Shown piece after piece: positions 8,688-9,364 of a DNA stretch of 9,364 nucleotides. This stretch comes from JBNJGT01 sp051819765. GTDB lineage: Archaea; Nanobdellota; Nanobdellia; Woesearchaeales; JACJVW01. The position numbers and the translations under genes were made by a program. Position 1 is the stretch's first letter. Every line of letters begins with the position of its first letter. The notes below the pieces were generated by a model that saw only the letters and a program-made list of their open reading frames with translations, did not search any database and was not told the origin of the DNA. The DNA is taken from the NCBI GenBank assembly GCA_051819765.1, contig JBNJGT010000061.1:1-9364 (forward strand). Direction: 5' to 3'.

Positions 8688-8712
8688 CCCACACCATTGT
8701 TTCCACTGGAAA
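8688..8712 (-). promoter_or_regulatory. Origin recognition box, ORB-1 (Orc1/Cdc6 site)
   Basis: Positions 8700-8712 hold the perfect palindromic ORB core TTTCCA-C-TGGAAA. Read on the minus strand it starts TTTCCAGTGGAAACAATGG and continues into TGTGGG, so a G-rich string follows the core, as in euryarchaeal ORBs such as those of Pyrococcus. The G-string points toward cdc6. It sits immediately upstream of the TATA box of the initiator gene, the classical position of an archaeal oriC. The call rests on the match to the known consensus, remembered rather than computed. Confidence 0.85.
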
Positions 8713-8792
8713 TCTACAAGGAATCATCCTGCAACGACAAAAATCTAGTAATCCCTCTCCTGATATCATCAAAACTAAGTCTAATAGAACTC

Positions 8793-9060
8793 AACAAGCC
8801 AACACAAGAACAACAAGACTAACAAGACTAACACAAGAACAACAAGACTAACACAAGAACAACAAGACTAACACAAGAACAACAAGACTAACACAAGAAC
8901 AACAAGACTAACACAAGAACAACAAGACTAACACAAGAANNNNNNNNNNNNNNNNNNNNNNNNNNNNNNNNNNNNNNNNNNNNNNNNNNNNNNNNNNNNN
9001 NNNNNNNNNNNNNNNNNNNNNNNNNNNNNNNNNNNNNNNCAACAAGACTAACACAAGATC
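8793..9060. repeat. Array of 20-bp direct tandem repeats, interrupted by an assembly gap
   Basis: The unit is AACAAGACTAACACAAGAAC (12 A, 5 C, 2 G, 1 T on the plus strand). A divergent 19-base copy lies at 8793-8811 and a 9-base partial unit at 8812-8820. Five perfect copies follow at 8821-8920, and a sixth runs into the N gap at 8940. One more copy follows the gap (9041-9060), ending ATC instead of AAC. The period is not a multiple of three and each unit contains TAA, so all frames close: it is not coding. There are no spacers, so it is not a CRISPR array. Copy number is unknown because of the gap. It is the type of repeat that accumulates by slippage or unequal recombination; iteron-like protein binding is possible but unproven. 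Confidence 0.95.
8940..9039. other. Assembly gap of 100 N within the 20-bp repeat array
   Basis: Exactly 100 unknown bases are present, a common placeholder for a gap of unknown size. The same 20-bp unit stands on both sides, in phase across the gap (100 is five units). The simplest reading is that a longer run of repeats could not be assembled, but other sequence could be hidden inside. Confidence 0.99.
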
Positions 9061-9250
9061 CAAAAGAACACTAGAACAAAATCAGGATAAAGCCAAACTA
9101 AAGCAACACTCAAGACACATTCCTTGTATCAATCAAATGACAAAAAAAACATGTTCACTAAAACCTATATCATAAAATAAACATAACAAACACATTAGCT
9201 AGAAAAAATCTTCCCATATTACTTCTCAACCTTTCACCAATATCCATTCC
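9061..9250. other. A-rich non-coding stretch between the two repeat arrays
   Basis: These 190 bases hold no gene, ORB or RNA gene that I can see. The first 120 bases contain 63 A, 25 C, 22 T and 10 G on the plus strand. From about 9210 the plus strand turns to T- and C-rich. A run of eight or more A lies near 9142-9149. The low stability would suit an unwinding element, but no known motif supports that directly. Confidence 0.6.
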
Positions 9251-9364
9251 CTTATCTTATCTTATCTTATCTTATCTTATCTTATCTTATCTTATCTTAT
9301 CTTATCTTATCTTATCTTATCTTATCTTATCTTATCTTATCTTATCTTATCTTATCTTATCTTA
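9251..9364. repeat. Perfect CTTAT pentanucleotide microsatellite to the window end
   Basis: The 114 bases consist only of CTTAT repeats: 22 complete copies plus CTTA, with no substitution visible. The array reaches the last base, so its true length is unknown and the window edge is probably a contig end. It is 80 percent A+T. The opposite strand is ATAAG repeats. It is unrelated to the 20-bp array. A perfect pentanucleotide run this long is rare in prokaryotes, so both recent slippage expansion and an assembly or sequencing artefact must be considered. Confidence 0.97.

Larger units (their letters stand above)
8638..9364. other. Putative chromosomal replication origin region (oriC)
   Basis: This non-coding stretch upstream of cdc6 combines two opposed ORB-like sites, an AT-rich promoter between them, an array of 20-bp repeats, an A-rich segment and an AT-rich pentanucleotide array. 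The gene order next to it (cdc6-DP1-DP2 transcribed away) is that of the experimentally known Pyrococcus origin. Only one strong ORB is visible; further ORBs could lie in the N gap or beyond the right edge. Which AT-rich part would be the unwinding element cannot be decided from sequence alone. Positions 8713-8792 hold nothing I can name. Confidence 0.65.

Noticed and set aside
8634..8822. 62-codon plus-strand frame over the cdc6 promoter
   Set aside because: It runs across the TATA box and both ORB-like sites, overlaps the cdc6 5' end and finishes in the 20-bp repeats. No domain or ribosome site supports it.
8793..9060. CRISPR array
   Set aside because: The 20-bp units abut directly with no spacers, and no cas gene is in the window.
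9148..9155. AACATGTT palindrome as an operator
   Set aside because: An 8-bp palindrome in an A/T-rich stretch is expected by chance and has no second copy or ORB similarity.
9251..9364. Telomere-like end of a linear replicon
   Set aside because: The outward strand CTTAT is not G-rich, no terminal inverted repeat or terminal protein gene is visible, and a simple contig break in a repeat explains the edge.

Overview
The window is archaeal. It carries both subunits of the archaea-specific family D DNA polymerase (DP1 and DP2), an Orc1/Cdc6 initiator, an archaeal TATA box and an origin recognition box (ORB). PolD is missing from Crenarchaeota (Thermoproteota), so a euryarchaeal, DPANN or Asgard-type genome fits. 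The large Cys-rich exported protein next door looks to me like those common in DPANN (Woesearchaeota-like) genomes. That last point is an impression, not a proof.

Layout. Positions 2-2364 (+) hold the 3' end of one gene and a complete gene for a 737-residue exported, membrane-anchored, Cys-rich protein, joined by an ATGA overlap. Positions 2361-8632 (-) hold a compact replication operon, cdc6-polB(DP1)-polC(DP2), with a 20-bp overlap at the first junction and a 1-bp gap at the second. The two groups converge, and their stop codons share one CTAG. Positions 8633-9364 are non-coding. They hold the cdc6 promoter (TATA box 8658-8665), two opposed ORB-like sites flanking it (8638-8657 and 8688-8712), an array of 20-bp repeats interrupted by a 100-N gap, an A-rich stretch, and a perfect CTTAT pentanucleotide array that runs to the window end.

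How it fits together. The order oriC-cdc6-DP1-DP2 matches Pyrococcus, where the origin lies just upstream of cdc6. Orc1/Cdc6 would bind the ORBs, help load MCM, and probably repress its own promoter, because the ORB-like sites bracket the TATA box. DP1 (3'-5' exonuclease) and DP2 (polymerase, with a C-terminal PCNA-binding peptide) form the replicative polymerase from the same transcript. Transcription runs away from the proposed origin, co-directional with the leftward fork.

The most unusual part is the origin-side non-coding region: two unrelated tandem arrays (20-bp and 5-bp units), strong A-over-T then T-over-A strand asymmetry, and an assembly that breaks in both arrays.
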